From: Vitrella brassicaformis
Lineage: Eukaryota; Sar; Vitrellaceae
DNA: 64,000 nt
NCBI GenBank assembly: GCA_001179505.1
Contig: CDMY01000323.1
Span: 1-64,000 of the forward strand
Reading direction: 5' to 3'
Shown piece after piece: positions 47,426 through 58,206 of this stretch (the first letter of the stretch is position 1; each line of letters begins with the position of its first letter). The translations under genes and the position numbers were made by a program. The notes under the pieces were generated by a model. That model worked only from the letters and a program-made list of their open reading frames with translations, made no database searches and had not been told where the DNA came from.

Positions 47426-47471
47426 CCGGCCTGAGGCGCGCAGTGCTCAGGCAGATCGCGCCTCAGGCCGG
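47426..47471. repeat. Perfect 15-bp inverted repeat with 16-nt spacer
   Basis: CCGGCCTGAGGCGCG (47426-47440) is the exact reverse complement of CGCGCCTCAGGCCGG (47457-47471). The stem is GC-rich. It lies 220 bp beyond the stop of the UXT-like gene. Confidence 0.8.
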
Positions 47472-47693
47472 CCGACATTTAGGAGGGCGTCGCCACCGCG
47501 AGCAGCACCAGCAGTGGCGTCGCCTTGGTGACACAATAAGGACGAGGGCGCTAGCTGCCGACGGGACGGGGCTGCTGGTTGACGGGACACGTGCCATTCA
47601 GCCGGGGACGCCAGAACTCTGCGGGCACGTTTGCCCACACCATCTCCTTCAATTCGGCCAATCACCATACCACGTGTTTCGGCTGCAGGTGCG

Positions 47694-48333
47694 TTACTGC
47701 CGGAATAGTATGCCGTCAGTTTGTAGCTTTTCCAGTCTTGCTCTGACAGCAGATAATCGCTCGAGAGAAGCCTTCACCTCACTGACCGAGAGAGCATCAC
47801 ACGCACTCGAATGATCGGTCGTATGACTCGGGCCTGTGCTGCTGTGTGTGTATGTACGTACCTGGTGAGTCTGTCGAGTTTGGCTGTGAGGAAGGCCACA
47901 GCCTCGGACAACGAGAACTCCAGGAAGACGTCCAGACCGACATCGACCCATACACGCGACACACTTGGCCTGCACGGACGCACATCAATGGCAGGTAGGC
48001 AGAGCATCCTTGTTGTGTTCCCAGTCAGCTGCAGTTTGTGCGTGCGTACACGTGTGCGTGAGCAGATACGTCCGCGCCCAGCGGTGCAAGCAGAGTCAGC
48101 TCCTGGATATTCCCCGACACTAGATACTGTATCCTCTCGAGAAGACCGCTGCTGCAGACATTCATCGTCCCTCTCACGAAACGCTGACATTGCACGGCGT
48201 TCGTCACCATCGCCTACCAATCTGTCTGCTTCTTAATGTGGCGCCTGAGCGATTCTTCTTCTTCGCGCACGTGTTTCCTCAACGATGCAGCGACGCCACG
48301 CTCCAATTCCACCAGACGAGGCTCGACAGCCAT
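47694..48333 (-). CDS. UXT: UXT-like prefoldin alpha-type chaperone subunit
   Basis: Four exons, all GT-AG and in frame: 48333-48218, 48151-48050, 47969-47862 and 47781-47694, giving 137 residues (human UXT has 157). It starts MAVEPRLVELERGVAASLRK, a helix rich in Arg and Glu. The central hairpin region reads GNIQELTLLAPLGADVSAHA, then VPSVSRVWVDVGLDVFLEF and SLSEAVAFLTAKLDRL. This matches the UXT order L-G-x-x-x-x-x-x-A-x-V-P-x-x-S-R-(I/V)...G...F-L-E-(L/F)-(T/S)-L-x-E-A. The C-terminal helix is SEVKASLERLSAVRARLEKL. Prefoldin alpha subunits form coiled-coil arms; UXT works in the URI/R2TP-associated prefoldin-like complex. Each exon is short, so no single frame shows the protein. Confidence 0.8.
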
Positions 48334-48897
48334 GGACCGCGAGTGCCTGCCTGCCCTTCGGGCATGAGGATGATCTGCGGAACGCGCAGGAGACTAGGGC
48401 CCCTTATAACCGTTTGAAGAGCGCCTCTCTGCGGGACGGCGGGTGAGACCATTCAACCCTTTCGGTCGCCGACGGTCGGTAGAAGGACAACTCCCCTACG
48501 TGACTCACAAGGGCTTTCGGTTCGGTGCGGATCTCAGGTAGACAAGCGCCAGGGAAAGACCGTAATGTGATGATGTTCTCCGGTATTGATGCTCAGATCT
48601 GCAGACGAAGACAAGAATACAGCCATTGGGCGTCCCCAGATGCCTTGATGCCTCACAGAAGGCTATCTATAGGCAATCGACAGGCTTTTTCCCCTTACTT
48701 CACCCGCATCAGTCACTCTCGTCCTCTCTTTTCGGTACGCACCTCCTGCTGCAGGTTGAACCTTCCTTGTGGATTCGGTTCGGCAGGCAACCCTGGAGGT
48801 GGGTGGCGAAAATTGCTCTCAGAGGGCTATTTCGGTTCGGTAATCCGGGAGGTTGTTTGACTCTACCTCATCCGCCGTGAGGGGGTCTCTGCGCAGA
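48334..48897. other. Divergent intergenic region
   Basis: Between the divergent UXT-like gene and the small plus-strand gene at 48898. A plus frame at 48525-48860 is open but has no recognisable content. GGTTCGGT-type words recur at about 48515, 48775 and 48835. Confidence 0.4.
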
Positions 48898-49387
48898 ATG
48901 ACGGACAGCTTAAACTATCCGGCGCCAGGGTCACTGGTCCGCATCAAGCTTGAGAATGTCCGCTACTTCCGCTTCCATGACGATACCGTCACATTCACTA
49001 TGTACCCGTCAACACTAATTGATGAGGGCAAGTTCAAGACCGTCGGTGACGTCAGGCGCTTTCTGAACATCGGGCGCCGGGGGCTTCTGCTCGCTGGTTA
49101 CGACGATGTGGACGACAGCACCCTCATTGGCGACAAGTACGCACAGACAGACACCGACTGACACGCTGGACACAGTGACTGTGCGTGCGACTTGACTGGT
49201 GTGCATGCACAGAGGCAAAACTGAGGCTGATCCGTTCCTCCTCCGGGAAGCTGAGGGAGGCGTTCATCTAGTCGAGGAGCCCGAGTCCGGCGAACAGAAT
49301 GGACATAATGCCCCACAAGCCTTGCCCCACATGCGGTATCGCGACAAGCAGCCTTACTGTCGCATCCCAGATGGCGACGCTAAATAG
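48898..49387 (+). CDS. Small two-exon protein of unknown function
   Basis: Exons 48898-49136 and 49213-49387 join through a GT-AG intron to give 137 residues beginning MTDSLNYPAPGSLVRIKLEN. The first half alternates strands and looks folded (VRYFRFHDDTVTFTMYPSTL, FLNIGRRGLLLAGYDDVDD). The second half is acidic and then ends with a tyrosine/arginine-rich MRYRDKQPYCRIPDGDAK. The start ATG follows a GCGCAGA context. No family is recognised. Confidence 0.6.
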
Positions 49388-49717
49388 AAAACGGCCAAGC
49401 GATCGTACGAAGGGCAGCTGCTTTGTCGCGCATACACACGTATGTGATTTCCAGTTGACTGTTTCTTTTCACGATAGTTACGGACCTGAGGAGTGGGGCG
49501 CATCATCGCCGTCTTAGGACATTTCGTAAAACCGCTCCCCCCTGACGCGAGGCTCGAAGAGAGACCCCCTGACGCGAGTCTCGAAGAGAGAGATCCAGAA
49601 GAGGAGAGGTGGAGAGAGAGAGGCTCAGTGAGTCCGTCGGTGCACGGCGCAGCAATAACAGCATTTGGTCACGGTCCCAGGGCAGAAGAAGGACCAGGCG
49701 GCTTGAACTTGAAGAAA
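49388..49717. other. Short intergenic stretch
   Basis: Contains a near-direct repeat GACGCGAG(G/T)CTCGAAGAGAGA at about 49540-49592. The frame upstream of the next gene is open back to 49493, so its start could be earlier than the one chosen. Confidence 0.4.
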
Positions 49718-50499
49718 ATGGCCGTCTGCGTCACCCTTCTCTCCGGCGGCCTGTGCATCTTTCTCCCCCGGATCTTTGCCGCCTCTACCCTGACTGGCAG
49801 CCCCTCATACGTCAACGCCTCATCGGTAAGGAAGCAAGCAAGCAAACCTGCCATACGACACCGCCCAAAGGCCACGACAAATCCCTCCCTGTGGCGACCG
49901 TGTATGTGCAGGTCCGCCGCGCTTTGCGGTCTCACCCCGTTGCCGAGCAGCAGTATGACGCCAAGGACGGATCCCTCGGCCTCCATTCGGGTCGCAACCT
50001 CCCCTCTGAGGAAAGCTCTCTCGGCGCTGTCCGTCTGGATTACCGTCGGTACCAGTCTCTGAGGAGGCGCACTGAACGACGCGACGAGCCGTCTGCCTCA
50101 TATGAGACCGGCCATGACAAGACCGAAACAACGATTTTGGTGTGGAGCGTGTGGAGCGCGATTCTGGTGGTTTTCTGTCTCTGCGCCTGGTGGTTTTGGA
50201 AGAAGTCTCGTTCAATGGTCGCTAACGCCCACCGAGAGCAAAACCGAATGCAGCAGCCACCAGTAAGACCAGCAGCAGCAGCAGCAGCAGAGCCGTCGGC
50301 AGCACCCGCATCCCCCGTCGCATCTCAGCCGGAGAGGGAACCACCGGCTGCGTTTTCGCGACAGGGATCACTTGTCCGCAGCCTATCTACGGCAACTGGA
50401 GAGCCCGAGCACGAGCCTCCCCGTGATGTGGCGAGTACTGTCGGCAGTCGTCCGCACACGCCAACAGGGAATGTGAGAATGAATTCCATTCGTGTGTGA
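49718..50499 (+). CDS. Single-pass (type I) membrane protein of unknown function
   Basis: Two exons (49718-49825 and 49912-50499, GT-AG, phase 0) encode 231 residues. The N-terminal MAVCVTLLSGGLCIFLPRIF forms a signal peptide, which is why this ATG was preferred. A short polar ectodomain of about 75 residues includes VNASS, a possible N-glycosylation site. One membrane helix follows (TTILVWSVWSAILVVFCLCA, then WWFWKK). The cytoplasmic tail is disordered: an alanine run, prolines and serines (SRQGSLVRSLSTATGEPEHE). No family is recognised. Confidence 0.65.
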
Positions 50500-51263
50500 G
50501 TGGGCAGTGTGTGGCGGTGGGCGGGGTTTTGATGTGCACACGTGTACAGTGCATGCATGTAATTTGTGGGTGCAATCGGCTTTGTGTTGTAATCTGCTCT
50601 CTCTCTCTGCTTTCTGTCGTGTGGGTGCCTAAATGTACATCACACGTACTGTACGTCCACGCGCAGATGGCTGCCGCCTTTTTGTGCATAGCCTCGTGCA
50701 TGGTGCGGCAGTGGTGTGCTGTGCTGTGCTGTGCTGTGGCGTGGCGGGACGGGTGTCTTACTAAGGATGGATTGTACCTCTGTGTGTACCTACGGACGTA
50801 TACAACCCGGACCAGACGGGAGATGTCTATTGACACACCGCGACCGACGCTTTATCCATCAATGCATCAATTAGTGAATCAACAGATAATGCAGTCGTCA
50901 TGCCCCAGACGAGCGGTAGCGGTATCAGCTGCTATAGCCCTAGGACGAGAACATGGCGCAAAAACGGATCCACGTTCGTCTTCATCCATTTCTGGTGCCG
51001 GTCGAGTGGCGTGGACAACCGTGGGAACAATCAGATGCCCGTCTCTTTCTTGTCGAATGATGGATGGATGGATGGATCCATCAATTGTCAAGACTGAATC
51101 AGAATCAGGTCACGCATCGTGTGCATTCACTCGTCAGCATCAATCAATCAATCAATCAATCATCGAATCGATCAGCATCCCGCACAAAGCCGACCAACCC
51201 ACCCACGCTCATGCCTGGTGAGTGGCGAACTGATCCGCTGCATGGGCAGCCAGTCACACACAG
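50500..51263. other. Intergenic region with simple repeats
   Basis: Holds (TGTGC)n at about 50718-50740, GGAT repeats at 51060-51080 and (CAAT)n at 51139-51162. No supported gene. Confidence 0.5.
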
Positions 51264-54200
51264 TCAGTCGGCATCGCCCCTGCCGGACTGTCCGGCCCTC
51301 AACCTGGCGAGTGCGCCCTGCCCGCCTGGCCCGCCCTTCCCCCCACCAGCCCCAGCGCCCCCCATCATTTTCTCCCTCTGTTTCTCTCTCTCCTGCTCCG
51401 CCAGGCGTTCCTTCTCTTCCTTGTCGAGTCGCTTCTTTGCCTCTTTCTCGAGCTCTCTCTCAATGGCCTTTTGTTCGGCGGCCTGCTCGCCCAGCGAACC
51501 GAAGACCTCCGCCGGCACAGAGGCCTCCAGGTCCATCTCGATGTCAATCTCCTCGCCTGTTGGTTGGTGCACGGATGTGTGTGTGTGTGTTGGTTTGGTC
51601 GTGCTGCGTAGCAGACCTGTTGGCTTCGGTTTGGTGGGTGCGGTGGGTGCTGGTGGCTGTTCGGCGGCCTCTTCGCCGACCATTGCAGCGTCCCTGAGTG
51701 AACGAACGAGGGAAGGGGGAGAATTTCAGACAGACAGACAGACAGGCAGGCAGACAGTGTGCGGGTGGGTGGATTGTGTTACGGGTGCGTAGTTACGGGT
51801 GCGTACCTGTAGTATCCCAAGCCATGGGGTCCCATCTTGAAAATGTAACCCAATCGACCGCCCTAATCAATCAAATGACATTGATGGAGGGATGAACACA
51901 CAACCCAGAAAGAGACACGGAATGTTGTGTGGCAATCCTTCTGTTGTCCTTCTGCTGTTTACCGGTCAACTGACCTGGAATGCGTCTGTTTGTATGAATG
52001 GCGGCCCCCCAGCGACGGCTCTCTTCGCCTCGTCCACACGCCTCTTTTCTTGAAGCTGATCGATTCACACCACCACGGAGGGAGGGAGGGATACAATACA
52101 CAAGACGACACCCACATGCACATCAATGAATGGCGTGAGGTCATTTGTTTGGCTTCGGTTGTCTGGCTGGCAAGGTCACACTCAGCGCACCTTTCTGTAC
52201 TCTTCCTGCGCTGCGGCGATGTCGGCCTCCTCCTGAACAAACGAAAGAACGACGAACGAAGAACGACAGACAGACAGACAGACAGACAGACGTGAGTTCG
52301 TGTCGGGGTGCAGTCCATCCATCCGTCCATGCGTGTGGCACCCACCTGTGTCTTCCTCTTCTTTTGAACCTCGAAGTCGGCCTCCTCTGCGCGACGCCTC
52401 TTGACCTCCTCCTGCCGCACGCACATACACACGACACACGACACACAACACACAACACATTGAAAATACATCCATCCATCCATCCACGTGATACACGTCG
52501 ATAAAGCCATCCGCACCTGCTGCTTGAGTTCTGCCTCTGCTGCTGCCATTGGGTCGAGGGGCAGCTGTGGGGCCGCCTCAGCGACGATGTCGGCCACATT
52601 GAAGTGAACCTGTGCGTAGATGGCCTGCACACTCCGCTTGACGCGCAGCATGTCCCTGAAGGTGTCCTCATTGCCGTGAGCCACCTCAAACTCACGCCAC
52701 TCCTGCACACATGGGGAGGGAGGGAGGGAGGGAGGGAGGGAGGAAGGGAGGAGTGTATCTCTGTGATGCATTTGGGTTTGGTGTTTTGTGTGTGGCTCAC
52801 CTTCCAGAACTCGGCTTCCTTTCTGGGGTCGCAGAACTGCGAAGTGTGTTTGTATATCTCTCGGGCGCGGTCGATCTCGCCGAGACTCTTCTCCAATGTG
52901 GCGAACTTCAAACACATCATGATCACCTGAGAGACGGATGGATGGATGGGTGGATGGCACAGAGGTAGCACACATGTCGGTCGGTCTGTCTCCCTGTGTG
53001 CTGTGCTAGGTATGGACATTGGCTTCCTTCACGTACCTCTTTGTCTTCCAGTTCTTCGACCGCCTTTTCGTATATCTTGCGGGTCTTGGTGACGCCAAAC
53101 AGCTCAGCCGTCTGCTCACAGTGCACACACAAGTGAATGCGACGACGGATGGATGGGTTGATTGATGGATGGATGGATCAGTGGATGGTGGGTGACCTTG
53201 GCGATGTAGAGGAGGTAGAGTGTGTATTTGTCTGCCTTGGCGGCACTGAGGCAGGCCCGCTCATAGAGGGCCAGTGCGTGCCGTGCCAGGCCGTACTCCT
53301 CCTCTAGTCGCGCGTACAGCAGATACAGACCCTTCGAGTACTTGGGGGGCGCATCGGACACAGCCTGCATCAATCCAATAAATGGATGGATACATGGATG
53401 CATGGACACATCAACACACACACACAGGGAGAAGGAGAGTGAGAGGGGAAGGAAAGACCACATGTGTGTGCCCATCAGGCGTACCTGTTCGAAAAGATCC
53501 CGCGCCCTCTCGAGTTTTTTGCCGCCATATCGTGCGACGAATTTCGTGAGGTAGAAGAGCCATATGTCGTGGACGTGCGGCCACTTGAAGAGATTCACGC
53601 CCTTCTCGTACACGCGGAACGACTCCTCGTAGAACCGCATCTCCTGACGGACAGATAGCACACACAGACACGCGAATGGATGGATGGATGGCTTACATTC
53701 ATTCCTTTGCTTGACTGATTGATTGCTGACCTCTAGGTAGTGTGCGTAATTGATGATGAGTTGTGGAGTGGCCACCTTGAGCTCAATCATCTTGTCGTAA
53801 CACGCCCGTGTCGTCTCGAGCGTACCGAAGTTCTCCTCCTGCACACAAACACACAGTGGGAGGGAGGGAGGGACGGAGGGAGGGTGTGTGTCATCCATCC
53901 ATTTGTGGGTGCACTGAGCTCCCCTGCCCACTGGTTTACCAGGTCGGCGCACAATGCCCACACCTTGACGGATCTGTACAGCCGGGCCTGCACAGAGTCC
54001 TTCGGCGCATTGCGGGGCCGATTGATGGCCTGGCGCGCCACCTGATGCACACACAGGCCACGCACAGCATGCATCTATCTGTCCATCCATCCATCCATCC
54101 ATTCTCTCCCGTATGTGTGCACCTCGAGTGCCTTGTCGAAGTGTTTGTGCTTGATTTCCATCTCAGCCCAGTGGCACCAGATGGTGGCCAGGTCGTCGAC

Positions 54201-56165
54201 CCCCCTGAAGTTGACGTGCGTGGCCTTCTCCAAGATCACACGAGCGTTGTCGAGGTCATCGTGCGTCTCGTAGTAGCCGGCGAAGCGAATCCACAGGAGG
54301 TGCAGCTTGCCCACGGCCCGCTGTGGGTCGATCGTCATGACGGCCTCAGTGAACGCGCGGATCACCTGCACACATACACGTACACAGACAGACAGAGAGA
54401 CAGACATACACAGGGAGGGAGAAGGCATTTCTTTGTCTATTCGAGCGGTGGCATATGTGTGTATATTGTTGTGTGTGGTTTGTGTACGCGCTCCGGCTCT
54501 TCGTGGTAGATTTTGACGCGATTGAGCCACTCGTGCACACTGTGGGGGTTCTGGCGCAGCTTGACCGATGACACCAACTCGGGACGCCTGCATGAACAAA
54601 CACCAGATGAGTTTGCGTGCTCATGTATGTATGTGACTTGTGTATTGTGGGCGGCTGTTTCTTCGGCTCACTTGGCCAGGAGATGGTCGAGGCGCGCCAT
54701 GAGAAAGTCGACCTCTTCCCCCGCACCCCTGCTCACACACAGAGGGACACACAGGAGGACACACAACACAACACGCATGTAGACAGACCCATCGATGGAA
54801 ACTTCGAGTGGGGGGTGTTGGGTGTTGGGTTTTCACTTACCCGTCCTGCTGTTCACTGTCTTGTGGGTCACTGTCGACTTTGTTAGTGATGAGGGCCTCC
54901 TCAAAGTTGGTGTAGGCGTCAAACACCAAGGCGAAGTCATGCATTGTCGTCACCTCACACAAGGCCTCCTGAACGAACGCACCAGAATACATCCGTACAT
55001 GAGTCGAGCACATACACAGACAACATGGTGTATGTGTACTCATCTGACATGACACGCACGAACCTCGTAGACGTCCCGGGCCTTCTCGAGGTGACCCAGA
55101 CGGATGAAATGGTCGGCCAGCGAGCACCACAACCGGCCAACCTGCACACAACACAACACAACGCAATGTTGTAGAAATGACAAGTCTGGTTGTGTGTCTC
55201 TTGTGGTGACCTCGTCAGTGAATCGCTTGAGTCCGCTGCGAATGACGGGTTCTATTGCCAGCGATTTGATCTCCTTCGGGTGCTTGGTTATCAAGTCACA
55301 CAGGTCCATCCTACACACCCACAACACAACACACCAATGAATGTAACTGCAGTATGTGACCGCATTCGTGTGCGCACCAGAGCTGGTGGTTGGTTTTGCC
55401 CTCCATCGACGTGAAGCCCTCGTCGTTGACGACCTTGGCGAGCAGCCGTGCGGCCTCGTCAAAGTGGCCGACCGATATGAGGTAGGCGATGTAGGTCTCA
55501 ATGTGGTCGGGCTCCAGCATCAGGTAACGGCGGAACACACACACGGCCGACTCTATCACGCCCACGTCCTTGATGAAGTCGATGTACCGCTCCCAGATCC
55601 GGTCATGCTGCACACGTCAACAAACAGATCACGCAGACACCCACACGTGCAGACATGAGTCAATCCACTCATACGCCCTCTCTCCCTCCCTCCCTCCCTC
55701 CCTCCCTCCCTCTCCCTCTCTCTCTCTTTCTCGTACCTGTGTGATTGGGAGTGCCCTGAGTGCTCGGTCGTAAGTGCGCCTCGTGCGCGTGACGAGTTTC
55801 TGTTTGCGGAGGAAGTCGGTGTACTCGATCCAGATCTTGGGCATCTTGTTGAGGAAGACCAGGGCCCTCTCGAAGCACACGTTGACGCGTTCGTACCCCG
55901 GGTCGGTGATGCAGTTGGCCTTGACCTGCTCCATGCGCTCGCCCAGATAGACCCTCCACAGCTTGTATGAGCCAGGGAGCGACTGCAAGGCCCGCTCATA
56001 GTAGAAGTTGCGCAGCTTTGGGGGTGCGCGTGTCTTGGAGTTGAGGTACGCCCACCACACCTTGACCGAATACGGGTTGCGCGTCAGCTCCTCCTCGTAC
56101 GCTACGTCGGTCTCCTTGATGATATCGTCGGCCAAACTTCCCCAAACCGATGAGAAAGCCGCCAT
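51264..56165 (-). CDS. SYF1: SYF1/XAB2 pre-mRNA splicing factor (HAT-repeat protein)
   Basis: Start ATG at 56165-56163 ([16 protein letters not shown]), then about 17 exons. The N-terminal [39 protein letters not shown] and [20 protein letters not shown] are HAT repeats in exactly the SYF1 order. More follow: [30 protein letters not shown]...[38 protein letters not shown]...[27 protein letters not shown]. The region [20 protein letters not shown] is the SYF1 hallmark near the end. The C-terminus has [20 protein letters not shown], equivalent to the acidic, VP.(A/K)VFG end of SYF1. SYF1 is a core NineTeen/Prp19-associated complex member of the spliceosome and, as XAB2, acts in transcription-coupled repair. 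An extra block precedes the acidic end (see findings). Introns carry GGGA, GGAT and GACA repeats. Confidence 0.92.
52263..52292. repeat. (GACA)n microsatellite in a SYF1 intron
   Basis: About seven GACA units. On the coding strand they form a TGTC pyrimidine tract in the intron between the exons encoding KKRKTQ and EEADIAAAQ. Confidence 0.9.
52713..52750. repeat. (GGGA)n microsatellite in a SYF1 intron
   Basis: About nine units. On the coding strand it is a CCCT tract ending in CATGTGTGCAG, the 3' splice site before [10 protein letters not shown]. Confidence 0.9.
55679..55732. repeat. (CCCT)n/(CT)n microsatellite in a SYF1 intron
   Basis: On the coding strand it is a purine (GGGA/GA) tract starting a few bases after the donor CAG/GTACGAGA that follows [10 protein letters not shown]. 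Confidence 0.9.
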
Positions 56166-56604
56166 CCTCAATTGACGACAGCTGATAAGATAGACCAATC
56201 AGCGGGTAATGGAAGCTCAGCGGACTTGACTGACTCTTCTCAGCAGTGCAGCAACCAGATCAAGCCGATGGACAGATCTAAGGCTGCACACCTTCTGCAA
56301 GTACATGCCCCGTCCATTCACGGCCTTTCAACCTCTCCTTCTCCCCCTCTTTCCGGAGCTCGCCAAATTGTAGCTCGCACAAACAACCGTGAAACCGCTC
56401 TCAATCTCTTCCCCAAGAGAGTTGCTTCCGCGGAGGTGAAGGGTCGAGGCCAAGTTGAAGCAGGTGCATTGTGACCGACCGTCTTCAGTTCGCCAAGGAC
56501 TTCCGGAAGCTTCTCACAACGAGGTGCACAGACAGATGCGTATGGTGTGGCAATACGGTGGTGAAATCTGTGTGGTATGATGTGTCGTGCAGCAGCGAGT
56601 GAAA
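56166..56604. other. Divergent intergenic region
   Basis: Between the SYF1 start (minus) and the F-box-like copy 3 (plus), so both promoters should lie here. No distinct motif is seen; the upstream frame of copy 3 is open to 56587. Confidence 0.4.
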
Positions 56605-57783
56605 ATGGGCAGCTGTTCTTCATCCACAGGCAAGGCAGGTCCGCCATGGCAGCCGGCATCGATCAACTATTCCAAGCCGCTCCCCATCGACCGCCCGCCA
56701 GTCCGCCCATCGACCTTCCACCCCTTAGACGCACGACTCTACCGCCGAATCGCCATCGAATACTGCGACCTCAAGAGTGTTCTGGCTTTGAGGGCGACAA
56801 ACAAGACAGAAGGAGCAACAATTATCAGCCTCACGGCGCTATTGGACCGCTTGAATGGCCTGCTGGTGGCAGAGGACATCTCTGGCCTGATCGACGTCGA
56901 GCAGCATGAGTCTGCTATGCCTGGCGGGATGTGGCTGTTCGACTACGTAGCAAGAGCAACTTATCTGATGGAGCATCGTGGGCAGTGGCGGAAGTGGAAG
57001 ACCAGCATCTATTTGGCAAAGTCCAGCGGCCTCGTAGCTCGCCTCCCCATCACTCTCGACCCCGCGGCGATGCAATCTAACTTCCCCTCCAGAACAGACT
57101 ATCATGAAATGCCGCCGGCCATCGCGCAGTACGCGTCGTTTGGCAGCCGGATCGGCCAGGGCGACGGAAGCATGGCTCTAATAAGGGAGGAGGGTCTGGG
57201 CGAGTGGTACAGGATCGGCAACGGCGAGCACCGCTTCCGCACTGTGATGCGTTCAGATTTGCCGGGACGCCACCTGTACAGGCTCACCTATGACGAGAGT
57301 GACCCGGTTATACGACGAGACGACGACCTCTTCCCATCCTTCTCCGGCTACGTCATCGAGCGCATCCTCGAGCAGGGGATGGCTCCAATGGTGGCTTCAG
57401 CAACCATCATGCGGAGCGACAGCCGCTACGGCTCTGTCCGTCGTTTGCTCGCAGCCTCTATTCAAGGACACTGTGCGGTCGGGCACCGAATTGATGGCGG
57501 TAACGCGTTCACAGCCTCCGTGGCTGCCGATGGTTTCGGGCAGCATCGGTTCATCGTGGTGTCGGGTGACCGGTGGAACGACGGCTTCCTGGCCTATGTG
57601 GATGTTCACGTTTTCTCGCCGCGCACGGGGTGCCTCGTGCGGCTCTTCACCAACGAGGGGCGTGTAGAGGGGCAGGAGGGGCGGGACGGTGTGCCTGCGA
57701 CCGTGAGCAAGGCCCGCAGCGTGCTGCAGGCGGTTGGCGTCGACTTTGACGCACTTGGCTGCGGTTTTCGACAGGTGTACTAA
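56605..57783 (+). CDS. F-box-like lineage-specific family protein (copy 3), myristoylation-type N-terminus
   Basis: A single exon of 392 residues. I chose the second ATG because it gives MGSCSSSTGK, a typical N-myristoylation start (Gly2, Ser6) with Cys4 available for palmitoylation; the frame also allows MQQRVK upstream. HPLDARLYRRIAIEYCDLKS and VLALRATNKTE have the F-box-like spacing. The body aligns with copies 1 and 2: GLIDVE, a residue block with L(M/E)...WRKWK, RIGNGEHRFRTVMRSDLPG, DPVIRRDDDLFPSFSGYVI, then HRFIVVSGDRW and SPRTGCLVRLF near the end. No known enzyme domain is visible. If the lipid signal is used, this member would be held at a membrane, unlike copy 1. Confidence 0.75.
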   Translation: MGSCSSSTGKAGPPWQPASINYSKPLPIDRPPVRPSTFHPLDARLYRRIAIEYCDLKSVLALRATNKTEGATIISLTALLDRLNGLLVAEDISGLIDVEQHESAMPGGMWLFDYVARATYLMEHRGQWRKWKTSIYLAKSSGLVARLPITLDPAAMQSNFPSRTDYHEMPPAIAQYASFGSRIGQGDGSMALIREEGLGEWYRIGNGEHRFRTVMRSDLPGRHLYRLTYDESDPVIRRDDDLFPSFSGYVIERILEQGMAPMVASATIMRSDSRYGSVRRLLAASIQGHCAVGHRIDGGNAFTASVAADGFGQHRFIVVSGDRWNDGFLAYVDVHVFSPRTGCLVRLFTNEGRVEGQEGRDGVPATVSKARSVLQAVGVDFDALGCGFRQVY

Positions 57784-58206
57784 TGATGAGGCGGGTGCAT
57801 GGAGGTACTGAACTGTGGTGATCGGACTGTGCAATTACTTGTGTGTAGAAAGCATTCATCAGTCACTTGAGGAAAAAAAAAAAGAGCGAGAGTGGGGAGC
57901 GAGACGCACCGGGTCTGTAAATGTGTCTGGTGCCTGCTGCCTGCCTGCGCGTCTACGTTTGTGTGTATCTGTCGTGTCTATGGATGAACGGAGAGATGTC
58001 ATGATGTTGTCGGCCCTGTCTGCCGGTCTGGATGGATGTATGTGCGTGCATGATTTTATTCATGTGTTGTGGCTGATGCATGGGTGGAAATACATTGACT
58101 CACAGCGCGACGGCAGGCAATGGTCTCATGGTGTATGGATGTGTGCGCAAGATCTGATGTGGGTTAGGGCGTCCGTTGAACTTCAAGATGCTTCAAAACT
58201 CTGCCG
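57784..58206. other. Intergenic region
   Basis: Includes an A11 run at 57874-57884, about 90 bases after the stop of copy 3, and GGATG/TGCCTGCC words. It probably holds the 3' end of copy 3 and the promoter of the glycosyltransferase gene. Confidence 0.4.
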
